DNA of 64,000 nt from DATARH01 sp050246595 (GCA_050246595.1 JBFWVT010000018.1:6823-70822), one strand, 5' to 3'; positions 8,549-19,224 are shown, counted from the stretch's first letter. The notes: a model not told the origin generated them from the letters alone. Program-made: numbers and translations.

Positions 8549-10432
8549 ATGGCCTTCCCGCCCGGCTTTCTCGACGAATTGCGCAGCCGCGTGTCGCTCG
8601 CCGACCTCGTCGGCCGGCGGGTGCGTCTCACGCGGCGCGGGCGCGAGCACTCCGGGCTGTGTCCGTTCCACAATGAAAAGACGCCGTCCTTCTACGTCGT
8701 CGAGGACAAGGGGTTTTTTCATTGCTTCGGCTGCGGGGCACATGGCGACGCGATCGGCTTTGTCATGCGCGCCGACAATCTCGACTTTATCGAGGCCATC
8801 GAGCGTCTGGCGGGCGAGGCCGGGATCGCGGTGCCAACGCAGACCCCGCAGGACCGCGAGCAGGCACAGCGTCGGAAGACGCTGCTCGAAGCGCTCGCGG
8901 CGGCGGCCGAGTTCTACGAAGCGCAGCTTTGGAGTTCGGCCGGAGGGCGGGCGCGCGAATACCTGACCCGGCGCGGTCTCGACGAGGGGACGATCCGGCG
9001 TTTCCGCCTGGGTTGGGCCGCCGACGACCGGCAGTCGCTGCGGCGTGCTCTCGCAGGCGATTTCCCCGAGGCGCTGCTGCGCGAAGCCGGGCTGCTGCGC
9101 GTCCCCGATAATGGCGGCACGCCCTATGACTGGTTCCGTGGGCGCGTTATGTTTCCGATCGGCGACCGCGCCGGCCGGGTCATCGCCTTCGGCGGGCGCA
9201 CCTTGGGCGACGAGCAGCCGAAATACTTGAATTCGCCCGATACGCCGGTCTTCGAGAAAGGACGCAATCTCTACGGCTGGGCGGCGGCTCGCGCCAATAT
9301 CGCGCGCGAGCCGGACGGCGCCGTGATCCCAAACGGCGCGATCCCAAACGGCGCGATCCCAAACGGCGCGATCCCAAACGGCGCGATCCCAAACGGCGCG
9401 ATCATCGTCGTCGAAGGCTATATGGATGTCATCGCGCTGCACCGTGCCGGGTTCGGCGGCGCCGTCGCGCCGCTCGGCACCGCGCTGACCGAAACGCAAC
9501 TGCACGAATTGTGGCGTCTCGCGCCCGAGCCGGTGCTGTGCTTCGACGGCGACACCGCCGGAAGGCGCGCCGCGCTGCGCGCTCTCACCCGTGCCCTGCC
9601 GCTGCTGCTGCCTGGCCGCAGCCTGCGCTTTGCCGCGCTGCCCCCCGGCGAGGACCCGGACTCGTTGCTGCGCGCCGGCGCACCCGATGCCTTCTCGCAG
9701 GTTCTCGCGGCGGCCTGTCCGATGTCCGAGATGCTCTGGCAAAGCGAGCTGAACGCCGGTGCGATCGATACGCCGGAGCGGCGCGCCGGTCTCGAACGCC
9801 GGCTGATGGATCAGGCCAGCGTTATCGTCGACCGCACCGTGCAGTATGCATATCGCCGATTTTTCCGCGATCGCCTGTTCGCGTTAGGAAGACGGGACAG
9901 ACCGGCACGGTCCACGGCCAAGGGCGCGCCGCCGCTTCCGCCGCTGCCGGGCCGGCGCAACCGCGAAATCGTCCTCGGCATCTTTATCACCCATCCGGCG
10001 ATAATCGACGAGTGGGTCGAGGATCTCGCCGCGCTCGATTTTCCGGAGCCGGAGCTTGACAACCTGCGACGGGCGATTCTAGAGGTCGCGCATACCGGCC
10101 AAGGGCTTGAGGCCGGGGGGCTTGACGCCGGGGGGCTTGACGCCCAAACGCTGCGGCAACACTTAGCTCTGTGCGGCCACGCACAGACGCTCGGCGCTTT
10201 GGCGATCGCGACAGCCAGGCATGCAGGCTTTGCCGTGTGCAGAGGAGATGATCCTGACGTGATCAGGCAAGGCCTCAAGGAAACGCTCCAGCTTCTGCAA
10301 ACATCCCGAAACGAAGCCGAGGCGGCGGCCAATACGGTGACGGTCGATCCGTCCGATGACGATCTGCGGCGCTTTGCTGCCTTGAAGGAGCGGGAATTGC
10401 AGGACGGCCCGATCGGCGGGGTCGAGTCGTAG
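8549..10432 (+). CDS. dnaG: DNA primase DnaG with coding tandem repeats
   Basis: 627 residues. The zinc-binding domain has Cys38, His41, Cys59 and Cys62 (CPFHNEKTPSFY...HCFGCG). The RNA polymerase core follows, with TOPRIM Glu289 in VVEGYMDV and the CFDGDTAGR motif near residue 333. The C-terminal DnaB-binding domain is divergent. It makes RNA primers at the fork. Residues 260-284 are five perfect copies of IPNGA, inserted just before the first TOPRIM strand where other primases have only a short turn. A second short repeat (GGLDA) lies near residue 523. The ribosome site is weak. It heads the dnaG-rpoD pair. Confidence 0.97.
   Translation: MAFPPGFLDELRSRVSLADLVGRRVRLTRRGREHSGLCPFHNEKTPSFYVVEDKGFFHCFGCGAHGDAIGFVMRADNLDFIEAIERLAGEAGIAVPTQTPQDREQAQRRKTLLEALAAAAEFYEAQLWSSAGGRAREYLTRRGLDEGTIRRFRLGWAADDRQSLRRALAGDFPEALLREAGLLRVPDNGGTPYDWFRGRVMFPIGDRAGRVIAFGGRTLGDEQPKYLNSPDTPVFEKGRNLYGWAAARANIAREPDGAVIPNGAIPNGAIPNGAIPNGAIPNGAIIVVEGYMDVIALHRAGFGGAVAPLGTALTETQLHELWRLAPEPVLCFDGDTAGRRAALRALTRALPLLLPGRSLRFAALPPGEDPDSLLRAGAPDAFSQVLAAACPMSEMLWQSELNAGAIDTPERRAGLERRLMDQASVIVDRTVQYAYRRFFRDRLFALGRRDRPARSTAKGAPPLPPLPGRRNREIVLGIFITHPAIIDEWVEDLAALDFPEPELDNLRRAILEVAHTGQGLEAGGLDAGGLDAQTLRQHLALCGHAQTLGALAIATARHAGFAVCRGDDPDVIRQGLKETLQLLQTSRNEAEAAANTVTVDPSDDDLRRFAALKERELQDGPIGGVES
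9325..9399 (+). repeat. Five perfect 15-bp tandem repeats within dnaG
   Basis: The unit gatcccaaacggcgc is repeated five times without mismatch. It is in frame and encodes (IPNGA)5. Because the unit is a multiple of three, gain or loss of copies would not break the frame. Confidence 0.97.
10106..10150 (+). repeat. Second 15-bp repeat within dnaG
   Basis: Two near-identical units, cttgaggccgggggg and cttgacgccgggggg, are followed by a partial third. They encode LEAGG-LDAGG-LDAQ in the linker to the C-terminal domain. As in the first array, the unit is 15 bp. Confidence 0.85.
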
Positions 10433-10530
10433 GTCCGCGGTGCGCAGCGGGACAAACGCATAGGGTAGAGGCATCGCGCTTCCGGCGGGCGGCGCGGTGC
10501 TTCGATGTGCCTCAAACAAAGGATGGCGGC

Positions 10531-12489
<1,959 letters not shown>

Positions 12490-12502
12490 GCGGGCATAAA
12501 GG

Positions 12503-12550
12503 GGTGGGACCGGCGCATCTTCAACAAAGCTGCCGGTCTCCGCTCCCACC
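12503..12550 (+). terminator. Possible rpoD terminator hairpin
   Basis: The inner stem gaccggc (12508-12514) pairs with gccggtc (12532-12538). An outer ggtggg/cccacc pair flanks a bulge. It starts about 14 bp after the rpoD stop. No T-run follows, so intrinsic termination is uncertain. Confidence 0.4.
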
Positions 12551-12700
12551 GACCGGCTTCGCAGGCCCGCAGCATAGGATGAAGGGCGAAGCGCGCCTGC
12601 CGAACAGCCTATAGTTTACAAAAAATTTACGATGATTGGAACGATTGTTGTCAAGCTGGCGTCTTGCAGAGTGCCTGCATCCAAGGTATGGAGGAGGTAC

Positions 12701-13069
12701 ATGAAGGCGTCTCTCTCTCTCTCTCTCTCTCTCTCTAGGCTACTCGTTATTGCAGTGTTGATGTTCCCGTTCGCTGCGGGAGCTCAACAACAAGCAACAG
12801 GGCAGCCGGGACAAAATATTTCAGCACAGTTCAATCAACTGACGGCGGGGGATAGGGAGCGAATTACCAATCTTCTGAGAGAATTTGGACTCTTGCGAGC
12901 TGAAGAAACCGCTCAATCTCTAATAGAGCGAGCGCAACCACTGACCAATCCTTCTTGTGTAGCTCTCTGTAATATCGCGGCCGCTCTTGCAGCGCAACGC
13001 TGCGGTGGAAACCCCACTTGCCTGGCTATAGTGGAGGCTGCGCGCCAAGCGTGTGTTTCCCGGTGCTAG
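12701..13069 (+). CDS. Small secreted Cys-rich protein, unknown function
   Basis: 122 residues from ATG 12701, which has an excellent GGAGGAGGT ribosome site. The N-terminus is a signal peptide (MKASLSLSLSLSRLLVIAVL, cleavage likely after AGA near residue 28). It contains an (SL)n stretch encoded by a TC-dinucleotide run. The mature part is Gln-rich, then helical. The C-terminal 40 residues hold six cysteines (NPSC, ALC, RC, NPTC and a final ACVSRC), suggesting disulfides outside the cytoplasm. Base composition is clearly more AT-rich than the neighbours, which suggests transfer. I recognise no family. Confidence 0.75.
   Translation: MKASLSLSLSLSRLLVIAVLMFPFAAGAQQQATGQPGQNISAQFNQLTAGDRERITNLLREFGLLRAEETAQSLIERAQPLTNPSCVALCNIAAALAAQRCGGNPTCLAIVEAARQACVSRC
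12710..12736 (+). repeat. TC-dinucleotide microsatellite inside the signal peptide
   Basis: An uninterrupted run of 13 TC units plus a final T lies four codons after the ATG. A change of one unit (2 bp) shifts the frame and stops translation early, so the tract could act as an on/off switch by slippage. Confidence 0.95.
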
Positions 13070-13084
13070 AGTAGTCTAAAGTCA

Positions 13085-13123
13085 GGTTCTCTGCCTAACA
13101 TAGCAGGCAGTAGGCAGAGAACC
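13085..13123. terminator. 13-bp perfect inverted repeat after the Cys-rich gene
   Basis: The arms ggttctctgccta (13085-13097) and taggcagagaacc (13111-13123) are perfect complements around a 13-nt loop, starting 16 bp after the stop codon. It is probably a terminator stem or a small mobile palindrome. No T-run follows on the plus strand. Confidence 0.5.
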
Positions 13124-13666
13124 TGCACGTAGAAAATATTAATGTCCGAAATCGGACATGATCTTGATGTCACGGCCACCGTGGTCGTGAAAGCGATTGT
13201 CCGGGTAGATGTCAGCAGTATATAGCGGAAAAGCGAAGAGCATTCCGCCCTACGAGTCTGCCCTACAAGCTCGACCGGCTTTGCCCAAAAAAGCCGGCAC
13301 GATGGCGGGTATGACAGATGTCGCCGGCAATCTTGCCAGATTCATCGGCTACTGTTGATGCGTCGGAGGGGCGTTCTGGATGCCGGGAACCTGGAGTTGA
13401 AATGAACGAACTCAGTGGGTTACTGGCTACAGATTTGTTGCAGAATCGGCCGGACGCTCTGAGGCGGTCAATCATGGATTGTGCCTCCCCTATCTGAGGC
13501 CTGTTCCAGGATCGTACCTCTCTCGACCCGGCCCGGACGGTCCCGCGACCCGCGAAATTCGCAATGGTTACCGGGGTCCGCCGACGCTAGGGTGAGGCGC
13601 GCAGTCCCGTCGGCGCAAGCCTCGCACCGAGGCGACGCGCCGTCCTGCTCAAGGGAGGACAACACG
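13124..13666. other. Gene-free spacer
   Basis: No supported gene in either strand. Short open frames exist but lack family similarity, ribosome sites or coding-like codon use. Composition drifts from AT-rich near 13124 to GC-rich near 13500. Confidence 0.6.
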
Positions 13667-14503
13667 ATGCCCCAATTCACAACCGAGAACGTCTGCTACC
13701 TGAAGCACGGCAGCCGCGAGATCATGGCGCGGGTGTTCAAACCCGAAGGCCAGGGGCCGTTCCCGTGCTATGTCGATCTGCACGGCGGCGCCTGGAACAA
13801 CGGCGACCTCGAAGACCGCACCGGCCTCGGCGAGTACCTGGCGCAACGCGGCGTGGTCATGGTCACGCTGAATTTCCGGCACGGCCCGGACGGCTATCCG
13901 ACCAGCCTCGCCGACATCAATTACGGCATCCGCTGGACCAAGGCGCACGCCAACGAGCTGAAAATCAACCCCGATCAGGTCGCGATCGGTGGTGCGTCGA
14001 GCGGCGGCCATCTCGCGATGCTGGTCGCGATGCGGCCGAACGATCCGCGCTATGCCGAAATTCCGGGTCCGGCCGGGGTCGATGCGGGCGTCAAGGCGGT
14101 GGTGATGCTGTGGCCGGTCATCAACCCGCTGTCGCGCTACCGTCATGCCAAGCGGCTGGTCGCCGCCGGCAACCCGCCCGCCTGGGCCGTCGGCATGGAC
14201 AAAAAGCACGAGACCTATTGGCGCGACGAAGCGACGATGGCCGAAGGCAACCCGATCCTGATCCTCGAACGCGGCGAAAAGGTCACGATGCCGCCGGCGA
14301 TCTGGATCCAAGGCCGCCCCGATCTGACGCACGACTATCACGACGAGGATTCGAGCTTCCCCGGCAACGAACCCGAGCGCTTTGTCAGCAACTACCGCAA
14401 CGCCGGCGGCAATATCGAGATCACCTATTTCGACAACGAGCAGCGCAACACCGACACGACGCACGCGCCGGCATACGAGTTCTTGAAGAAGCACCTGAAG
14501 TAG
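13667..14503 (+). CDS. Alpha/beta hydrolase (esterase/BD-FAE-like)
   Basis: 278 residues from ATG 13667 with AGGGAGGA upstream; the frame is open earlier but without similarity. YVDLHGGAWNNGD carries the HGG oxyanion motif. Nucleophile Ser111 lies in IGGASSGGHLAM. An Asp lies in the RPDLTHDYHDED segment and a late His in THAPAYEF. It resembles carboxylesterases of the hormone-sensitive-lipase/BD-FAE side of the fold. It is cytoplasmic, with no signal peptide. The substrate is unknown. It is not obviously part of an operon. Confidence 0.88.
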   Translation: MPQFTTENVCYLKHGSREIMARVFKPEGQGPFPCYVDLHGGAWNNGDLEDRTGLGEYLAQRGVVMVTLNFRHGPDGYPTSLADINYGIRWTKAHANELKINPDQVAIGGASSGGHLAMLVAMRPNDPRYAEIPGPAGVDAGVKAVVMLWPVINPLSRYRHAKRLVAAGNPPAWAVGMDKKHETYWRDEATMAEGNPILILERGEKVTMPPAIWIQGRPDLTHDYHDEDSSFPGNEPERFVSNYRNAGGNIEITYFDNEQRNTDTTHAPAYEFLKKHLK

Positions 14504-14511
14504 GACCGCCA

Positions 14512-14650
14512 ATGCTCCCTCTCCGCCCCCGGGGGCGGAGAGGGTCGGGGTGAGGTGGGGGATTCCAGAGCGCTTGCCGGCACCCACCTCACCCTCCCAT
14601 TGCTTCGCAATGGGCCCCTCCCTCTCCCCCCTGAAGGGCGGAGGGGGTAG
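14512..14650. repeat. Intergenic repeat, family B, copy 1
   Basis: It starts with a perfect 28-bp palindrome (14517-14544, arms ccctctccgccccc). Next comes the core ggggtgaggtgggggattcc, and it ends in cacccacctcaccctccc plus a small hairpin. The same element occurs in the opposite orientation at 54048-54157. It separates the esterase from gshA, which converge here. Confidence 0.9.
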
Positions 14651-14707
14651 TATATTCGAACCGCTTACGTCTCGCCCGAAATGCGGCCCAGACGGAAGCG
14701 GTCCGGA

Positions 14708-16075
14708 TTAATACGCCCGCTCGGTGAAGATCGGCTCGATGCGACCGCCCCAGCGCGTGTGAAAATCCTCGATCAATTCCTCGGCCGGGGTCCGCCCACC
14801 GCCGGCGATCGCGAACAGCGCGTCGAGATGGTGCGTTTCATCCTCGCCGCACTGGTCGCGGCGGGCGCGCCGGTGCAAACCCTCGCGCGCGATTTCGAGA
14901 ATTTCGAGCGCGATGTCGCGCAGCGTGCGGCTGCGATGCGGCGTTTCCAGCCCGAGAAGCGGCACGTCGCGCCGCATCGTCTCGCGCTCCTCCTCGGTCC
15001 ACTCGGCGACGAGATCGCAGGCGGCGTCGAGCGCGGTATCGTCGTAGAGGAGCCCGACCCACAGCGCCGGCAAGGCGCAGAGCCGGCGCCACGGACCGCC
15101 ATCGGCACCGCGCATTTCGAGGTAGCTTTTCAGCCGAACCTCGGGAAACGCTGTCGTGACATGATCGGCCCAGTCGCCGATCAGCGGCACCTCGCCCGGC
15201 AGCGCCGGCAGTTTCCCGGCCATGAAGTCGCGAAACGACTGCCCGCTCGCATCGACATAGTTGCCGTCGCGGTAGACGAAGTACATCGGCATATCGAGCA
15301 GATAATCGACATAGCGCTCGAACCCGAACCCGTCCTCGAACACAAAGGGCAGCGTGCCGCAGCGGTCGGGATCGGTGTCGGTCCACACCAGGCTGCGGTA
15401 GCTCAGATAACCCGAGGGCCTTCCCTCGACAAAAGGCGAGTTCGCGAACAGCGCCACCGCGACCGGCTGCAACGCCAGACTGGCGCGGAACTTGCGCACC
15501 ATGTCGGCCTCGCTGCGATAGTCGAGATTGGTCTGCACGGTGCAGGTGCGCAGCATCATGTCAAGACCGAGCCGGCCTTTTTTCGGCATGTAGTCGCGCA
15601 TGATGCGATAGCGGCCCTTTGGCATCCACGGCACCTCGTCGCGCCGCGATAGCGGGTCGAAACCGAGCCCGATCATGCCGAGACCTAATTCGTCGCAGAC
15701 CTCGCGCACCTGACGCAGATGCTCGTGGACCTCCTCGCAGGTCTGGTGCACGGTTTCGAGCGGCGCGCCGCTCAATTCGAACTGACCGCCCGGTTCGAGC
15801 GTGATCGAGCAGCGGCTGTCGTTCGCCAGCGCGATCACCTTGTCCTTCTCAAGGACCGGCTCCCAGCCAAAGCGGGTCATGCGCTGCAACAGCGCGCCGA
15901 TGCCGTCCGGCCCGTCATAGGGCACGCGCCTCAAATCGGCGCGCCGGAATACAAATTTTTCGTGCTCGGTTCCGATCCGCCAATCGGCGGGCGGCTTGCC
16001 GCCCTTCTCGTGATACTCGATCAGCTGCCGTTTATCGGTGATCGGCGGTCCTTGCAGGCTTGACGGCCCAGACAT
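14708..16075 (-). CDS. gshA: Glutamate-cysteine ligase, class II (plant/alphaproteobacterial type)
   Basis: 455 residues. It starts MSGPSSLQGPPITDKRQLIE and has WRIGTEHEKFVF, TLEPGGQFELSGAPLETVH, MLRTCTVQTNLDYRSEADM and PFVFEDGFGFERYVDY, all diagnostic of the class II enzyme. It joins glutamate and cysteine in the first, rate-limiting step of glutathione synthesis. It lies 41 bp downstream of rsmE on the same strand, a common alphaproteobacterial pairing. No gshB is present nearby. Confidence 0.96.
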   Translation of the reverse strand: MSGPSSLQGPPITDKRQLIEYHEKGGKPPADWRIGTEHEKFVFRRADLRRVPYDGPDGIGALLQRMTRFGWEPVLEKDKVIALANDSRCSITLEPGGQFELSGAPLETVHQTCEEVHEHLRQVREVCDELGLGMIGLGFDPLSRRDEVPWMPKGRYRIMRDYMPKKGRLGLDMMLRTCTVQTNLDYRSEADMVRKFRASLALQPVAVALFANSPFVEGRPSGYLSYRSLVWTDTDPDRCGTLPFVFEDGFGFERYVDYLLDMPMYFVYRDGNYVDASGQSFRDFMAGKLPALPGEVPLIGDWADHVTTAFPEVRLKSYLEMRGADGGPWRRLCALPALWVGLLYDDTALDAACDLVAEWTEEERETMRRDVPLLGLETPHRSRTLRDIALEILEIAREGLHRRARRDQCGEDETHHLDALFAIAGGGRTPAEELIEDFHTRWGGRIEPIFTERAY

Positions 16076-16116
16076 GCGGCTCCCGAAACCCTCGATGATG
16101 ACAAGACGACCGGCGC

Positions 16117-16875
16117 TCAGCGCCCGCGGCGCCAGTCTCCGGCTATCGCCTGATAAATCGCCAACGCCGCAAGGGCGGCGGTCTCCGCGCGCAGTATTCT
16201 CGGGCCGAGCCCCACCCGGGTAACAATGGAGAGTTTGCCGAAAGCGTCAAGCTCCGTTTCGGCGAAACCCCCTTCCGGACCGACGAAAACGGCGGCGGGG
16301 ATGCCCGGCGAAACCCCGGCGAGAGCGTCGGCCATCGGCGCGCCGGCGCCGGTCTCGTCGCACAGCACCAGGCGGCGCTCCGCCGGCCATTCGGCGAGCA
16401 GGCGCATGAGCGGCAGCTCGGGGCGAATCTCGGGCAGCGACAGCCGCCCGCTCTGCTCTGCCGCCGCCAAGGCAAGCACCCGCAGCCGGTCGCGATTGAC
16501 ACGCTCCGCCTGCGTCCGCGCGGTCACGACCGGAACGAGGGCGGCAACGCCAAGCTCGGTCGCTTTTTCGACAAGCCAATCGGTGCGGACGCGTTTGACC
16601 GGCGCGAAGACCAGCCATAAATCCGCTGCGGCTTCGGCGATGCGGCGCTGCTCGATCGGCTTGAGCGCGCCGCGGCTCCGCCGCAGCTCATCGATGCGGC
16701 ACAGCCACTCGCCGTCGCGCTCGTTGAAGGCTGCGACCATTGCACCGGAAGCGAGCCGCAGCACATTGCGCAGCCGATGCACGTTGTCGTCGCCAAGCGG
16801 CACCACAGCGCCGGCGGCGAGCGGCTCCGGAATGTAAAGGCGGGTGGCGGGACGCTCGGATGTATATGAAATCAT
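16117..16875 (-). CDS. rsmE: 16S rRNA (uracil-1498-N3)-methyltransferase
   Basis: 252 residues. The N-terminal PUA-like part has RLYIPEPLAAGAVVPL and HRLRNVLRLASG. The SPOUT knot domain has KATELGVAALVPVVTART, FVGPEGGFAETELDAF and LGPRILRAETAALAAL, the AdoMet-binding knot. It methylates U1498 of 16S rRNA using AdoMet. It is followed at 41 bp by gshA. The amidase gene lies 119 bp upstream. Confidence 0.96.
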   Translation of the reverse strand: MISYTSERPATRLYIPEPLAAGAVVPLGDDNVHRLRNVLRLASGAMVAAFNERDGEWLCRIDELRRSRGALKPIEQRRIAEAAADLWLVFAPVKRVRTDWLVEKATELGVAALVPVVTARTQAERVNRDRLRVLALAAAEQSGRLSLPEIRPELPLMRLLAEWPAERRLVLCDETGAGAPMADALAGVSPGIPAAVFVGPEGGFAETELDAFGKLSIVTRVGLGPRILRAETAALAALAIYQAIAGDWRRGR

Positions 16876-16994
16876 TGCATTGGCAGCATTTCTGGATGCT
16901 GGAGCGGTACGGCTCGGGTAATTGCGGCATCCGGCAGGTCGCCTCCGCCGCGCGCTGATTGGCTAGAAGGCCGGCGGTGGTCCTGATTGAGGGA

Positions 16995-18350
16995 TTAGCC
17001 GAGGGCCTCCTCAATGCCGCGGGCGACAGCCAGCAGACGGCGGTCACCGCCATGCTCGCCGACGATCATCAACCCGACCGGGGCTTCTCCGGGGTTCTGG
17101 ATCGGCACCGTCGCGGCACAGCGGTCGAGAAAATTGATCGCCGAGCAATTGCGCAGGATCAGCGCGTTCAGCCGGCGATAATCGGCGTCCTCGGCGAAAG
17201 CCGCGATCGGCGGCGCAGTGATCGCCACTGTCGGCATCAGCATCGCGTCAAAGCCGGCGGTCAACGGCGCGAGGCGCGCGATCAACGCGGCGCGGGCATC
17301 GCGCAGTTCGATCAGTTCGACCGCGGTCATTCCTTCGGCGCGCTCGATGCGGCCGCGCACGCGGGGATCGTAGTCGCCGCCGCGCCGGGCGATCAGATCC
17401 CGGTGCCAAGCATAGGCCTCGATCGGCGCGAACCCGCCAGCCGCGTTGATCGTCGGGATCTCGTCGAGTTCAGGGAATGAGCGGTCGCTGATCCGCACGC
17501 CGGCACGCGACAGGGCCGCGCAAGCCGCTTCGAACGCGGTTTCGACCTCGGGCGCGAGTCCTTGAAACACATGCGAGCGCGGCACCAGCAGGCGCAGCCC
17601 GTCAACCGGGATTGGCGCCGGAGCCTCGGGCGGCTCACCGGCCATGATCGCGTCGGCAATCGCGCAACACGCGATGCTTTTGGCCAGCGGGCCGATCGAA
17701 TCGAGTGTTGTCGAGAGCGGCACGGCACCGTCGCGCGGGATGCGATACTGCGTCGGCTTAAAACCCGAGAGGCCGCACAGCGCCGCCGGGATGCGCACCG
17801 ACCCGCCGGTATCGCTGCCGATCGCGACGACGGCCTGGTCGTCCCCGACCGACACCGCGGCGCCGGAGGACGATCCGCCCGGTATCAGCGAGCGGTCATG
17901 GGGATTGCCGGGTGTGCCGTAATGCGGGTTGATGCCGACACCGGAAAACGCGAACTCGGTCATGTTGGTGCGGCCGACCAGCACCGCCCCGGCGGCGCGC
18001 AGCCGCGCGACGACCGGTGCGTCGCTTATTGCCGGTGGCACGTCGTCGAGCGCCTTCGAGGCGGCAAGACTGACCTCGCCGGCGACATCGAACAGATCCT
18101 TTATCGAGACCGGCAGCCCGGCGAGCGGCGAGGCGACATAACCGGCGCGGCGCAGCCGGTCCTGCGCATCGGCCGCTGCCCGGGCGCTGTCGGCATAGAT
18201 TTTGACAAAGGTGCGCGCGCCTTCGCCCGCCGGGTCGGCGATGCGCGCCAGCGCCGTCTCGACCAGCTCGCGGCTGGTGGTGCGCCCGGCCGCGAGATCG
18301 GCGGCAAGACCCAGAACGGTCGGCTTTCTGCCGTCGGCAGCGGATTGCAT
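16995..18350 (-). CDS. Amidase-signature family hydrolase
   Basis: 451 residues. The Ser-cisSer-Lys triad is visible: Lys84 in PVSIKDLFDV, the cis-Ser in IPGGSSSGAAVSVG (residues 157-170) and nucleophile Ser184 in SDTGGSVRIPAALCG. The family cleaves amides (indoleacetamide, allophanate, aliphatic amides, or the Gln of GatA). Length and lack of GatB/GatC neighbours argue against GatA. No signal peptide. Possibly co-transcribed with rsmE, though 119 bp with a partial palindrome intervene. The substrate is unknown. Confidence 0.9.
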   Translation of the reverse strand: MQSAADGRKPTVLGLAADLAAGRTTSRELVETALARIADPAGEGARTFVKIYADSARAAADAQDRLRRAGYVASPLAGLPVSIKDLFDVAGEVSLAASKALDDVPPAISDAPVVARLRAAGAVLVGRTNMTEFAFSGVGINPHYGTPGNPHDRSLIPGGSSSGAAVSVGDDQAVVAIGSDTGGSVRIPAALCGLSGFKPTQYRIPRDGAVPLSTTLDSIGPLAKSIACCAIADAIMAGEPPEAPAPIPVDGLRLLVPRSHVFQGLAPEVETAFEAACAALSRAGVRISDRSFPELDEIPTINAAGGFAPIEAYAWHRDLIARRGGDYDPRVRGRIERAEGMTAVELIELRDARAALIARLAPLTAGFDAMLMPTVAITAPPIAAFAEDADYRRLNALILRNCSAINFLDRCAATVPIQNPGEAPVGLMIVGEHGGDRRLLAVARGIEEALG

Positions 18351-18420
18351 GACACCCTTCCCCGTTTACTCAGTCGCGCCCGCTGAGGAGGCCGATATTG
18401 CGCGCAGGCTGCATCCTGAC

Positions 18421-19224
18421 CTAAACGGGTTTTACTGCGGTCAAGGCGGCATACGCCATGTATCCGAAGAACGACCCCGCTTCGGCCCGGCGTCTTCCCT
18501 CAGCTTTCAGCGCCGCCGCCAATTCGGGTCCAATACAGCCACCATTGGCAAGAGCATCGGCGCCCCGATCCACCCAGGTCATTGCCAATGTGGGCGCAAT
18601 CGTTTCGATCAGCCCGTAGCTGCGCAGTGGCTTGACATCAAATCCCGCCGCTTGCGCGAGCGATGAGACCCGGCGGACAATCCAAACGTCGTTTACGAAA
18701 TGGTCAAGAAATGCCCGGGTACAGGCTTCTAGAGGATCGTTCTCTGAGGTTGCCAGAGTCGCTGTCGAGAAATCCGCATCACACAGGCCAAGAGCGCCTC
18801 CGGGTTTCAGGACCCGATAGGCCTCCGAAAGGAGCTGTTCCGGTCCGGGAACATGACTGAGAAGCGTGTGCAGGATCACAACGTCAAAAGTAGCCTCCGC
18901 GAACCGGAGCGATTTCCCGTCCCCCGCCTCAAATTCTATTTGCTGGCCAGCCGAAAGCTCGCGCGCTTTTTGCAGCAGAAATGGCGAGGGGTCCACTCCA
19001 ACGACCTTCGCAACATTCGGCCATGTGGCCAATGTTCGGCAAACAGGTCCGGTGCCGCACCCGACTTCCAAGACCTCGGCAGCTTCAGGAAATTGGATGT
19101 TCGATAGATAATCCCGCAGCATTTCCTGTTGAGACGGGATCGCCGCCCTCGTCTCCAGGACATTGGCGATGACTTGAAGAGCTGCATCCGGTGCGGAGGT
19201 GATATTCGCAAATACGTCCGGCAT
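18421..19224 (-). CDS. Class I SAM-dependent methyltransferase
   Basis: 267 residues from ATG 19224 (MPDVFANITSAPD), chosen for GGGAGGA just upstream; the frame is open 27 codons further. Motif I is VLEVGCGTGPVCRTLA, followed by the acidic VVGVDPSPFLLQKA. The post-motif HTLLSHVPGPEQLLSEAYRVLKPGG is typical of UbiE/Methyltransf_11 proteins. The substrate cannot be told. Codon and base use are more AT-rich than in flanking genes, hinting at transfer. It lies 87 bp upstream of the lipoyl-hydrolase gene end. Confidence 0.88.
   Translation of the reverse strand: MPDVFANITSAPDAALQVIANVLETRAAIPSQQEMLRDYLSNIQFPEAAEVLEVGCGTGPVCRTLATWPNVAKVVGVDPSPFLLQKARELSAGQQIEFEAGDGKSLRFAEATFDVVILHTLLSHVPGPEQLLSEAYRVLKPGGALGLCDADFSTATLATSENDPLEACTRAFLDHFVNDVWIVRRVSSLAQAAGFDVKPLRSYGLIETIAPTLAMTWVDRGADALANGGCIGPELAAALKAEGRRRAEAGSFFGYMAYAALTAVKPV

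Noticed and set aside
9325..9399. Possible CRISPR-like array
   Set aside because: The repeats are 15 bp, adjoin without spacers and lie in frame inside dnaG.
7967..9742. 591-codon minus-strand frame
   Set aside because: It is antisense to yqeY and dnaG, and the repeat (WDRAV) is only the reverse reading of the dnaG IPNGA array.
13263..13475. 70-codon minus-strand frame in the gene-free spacer
   Set aside because: No similarity or start context, and the composition is not coding-like.
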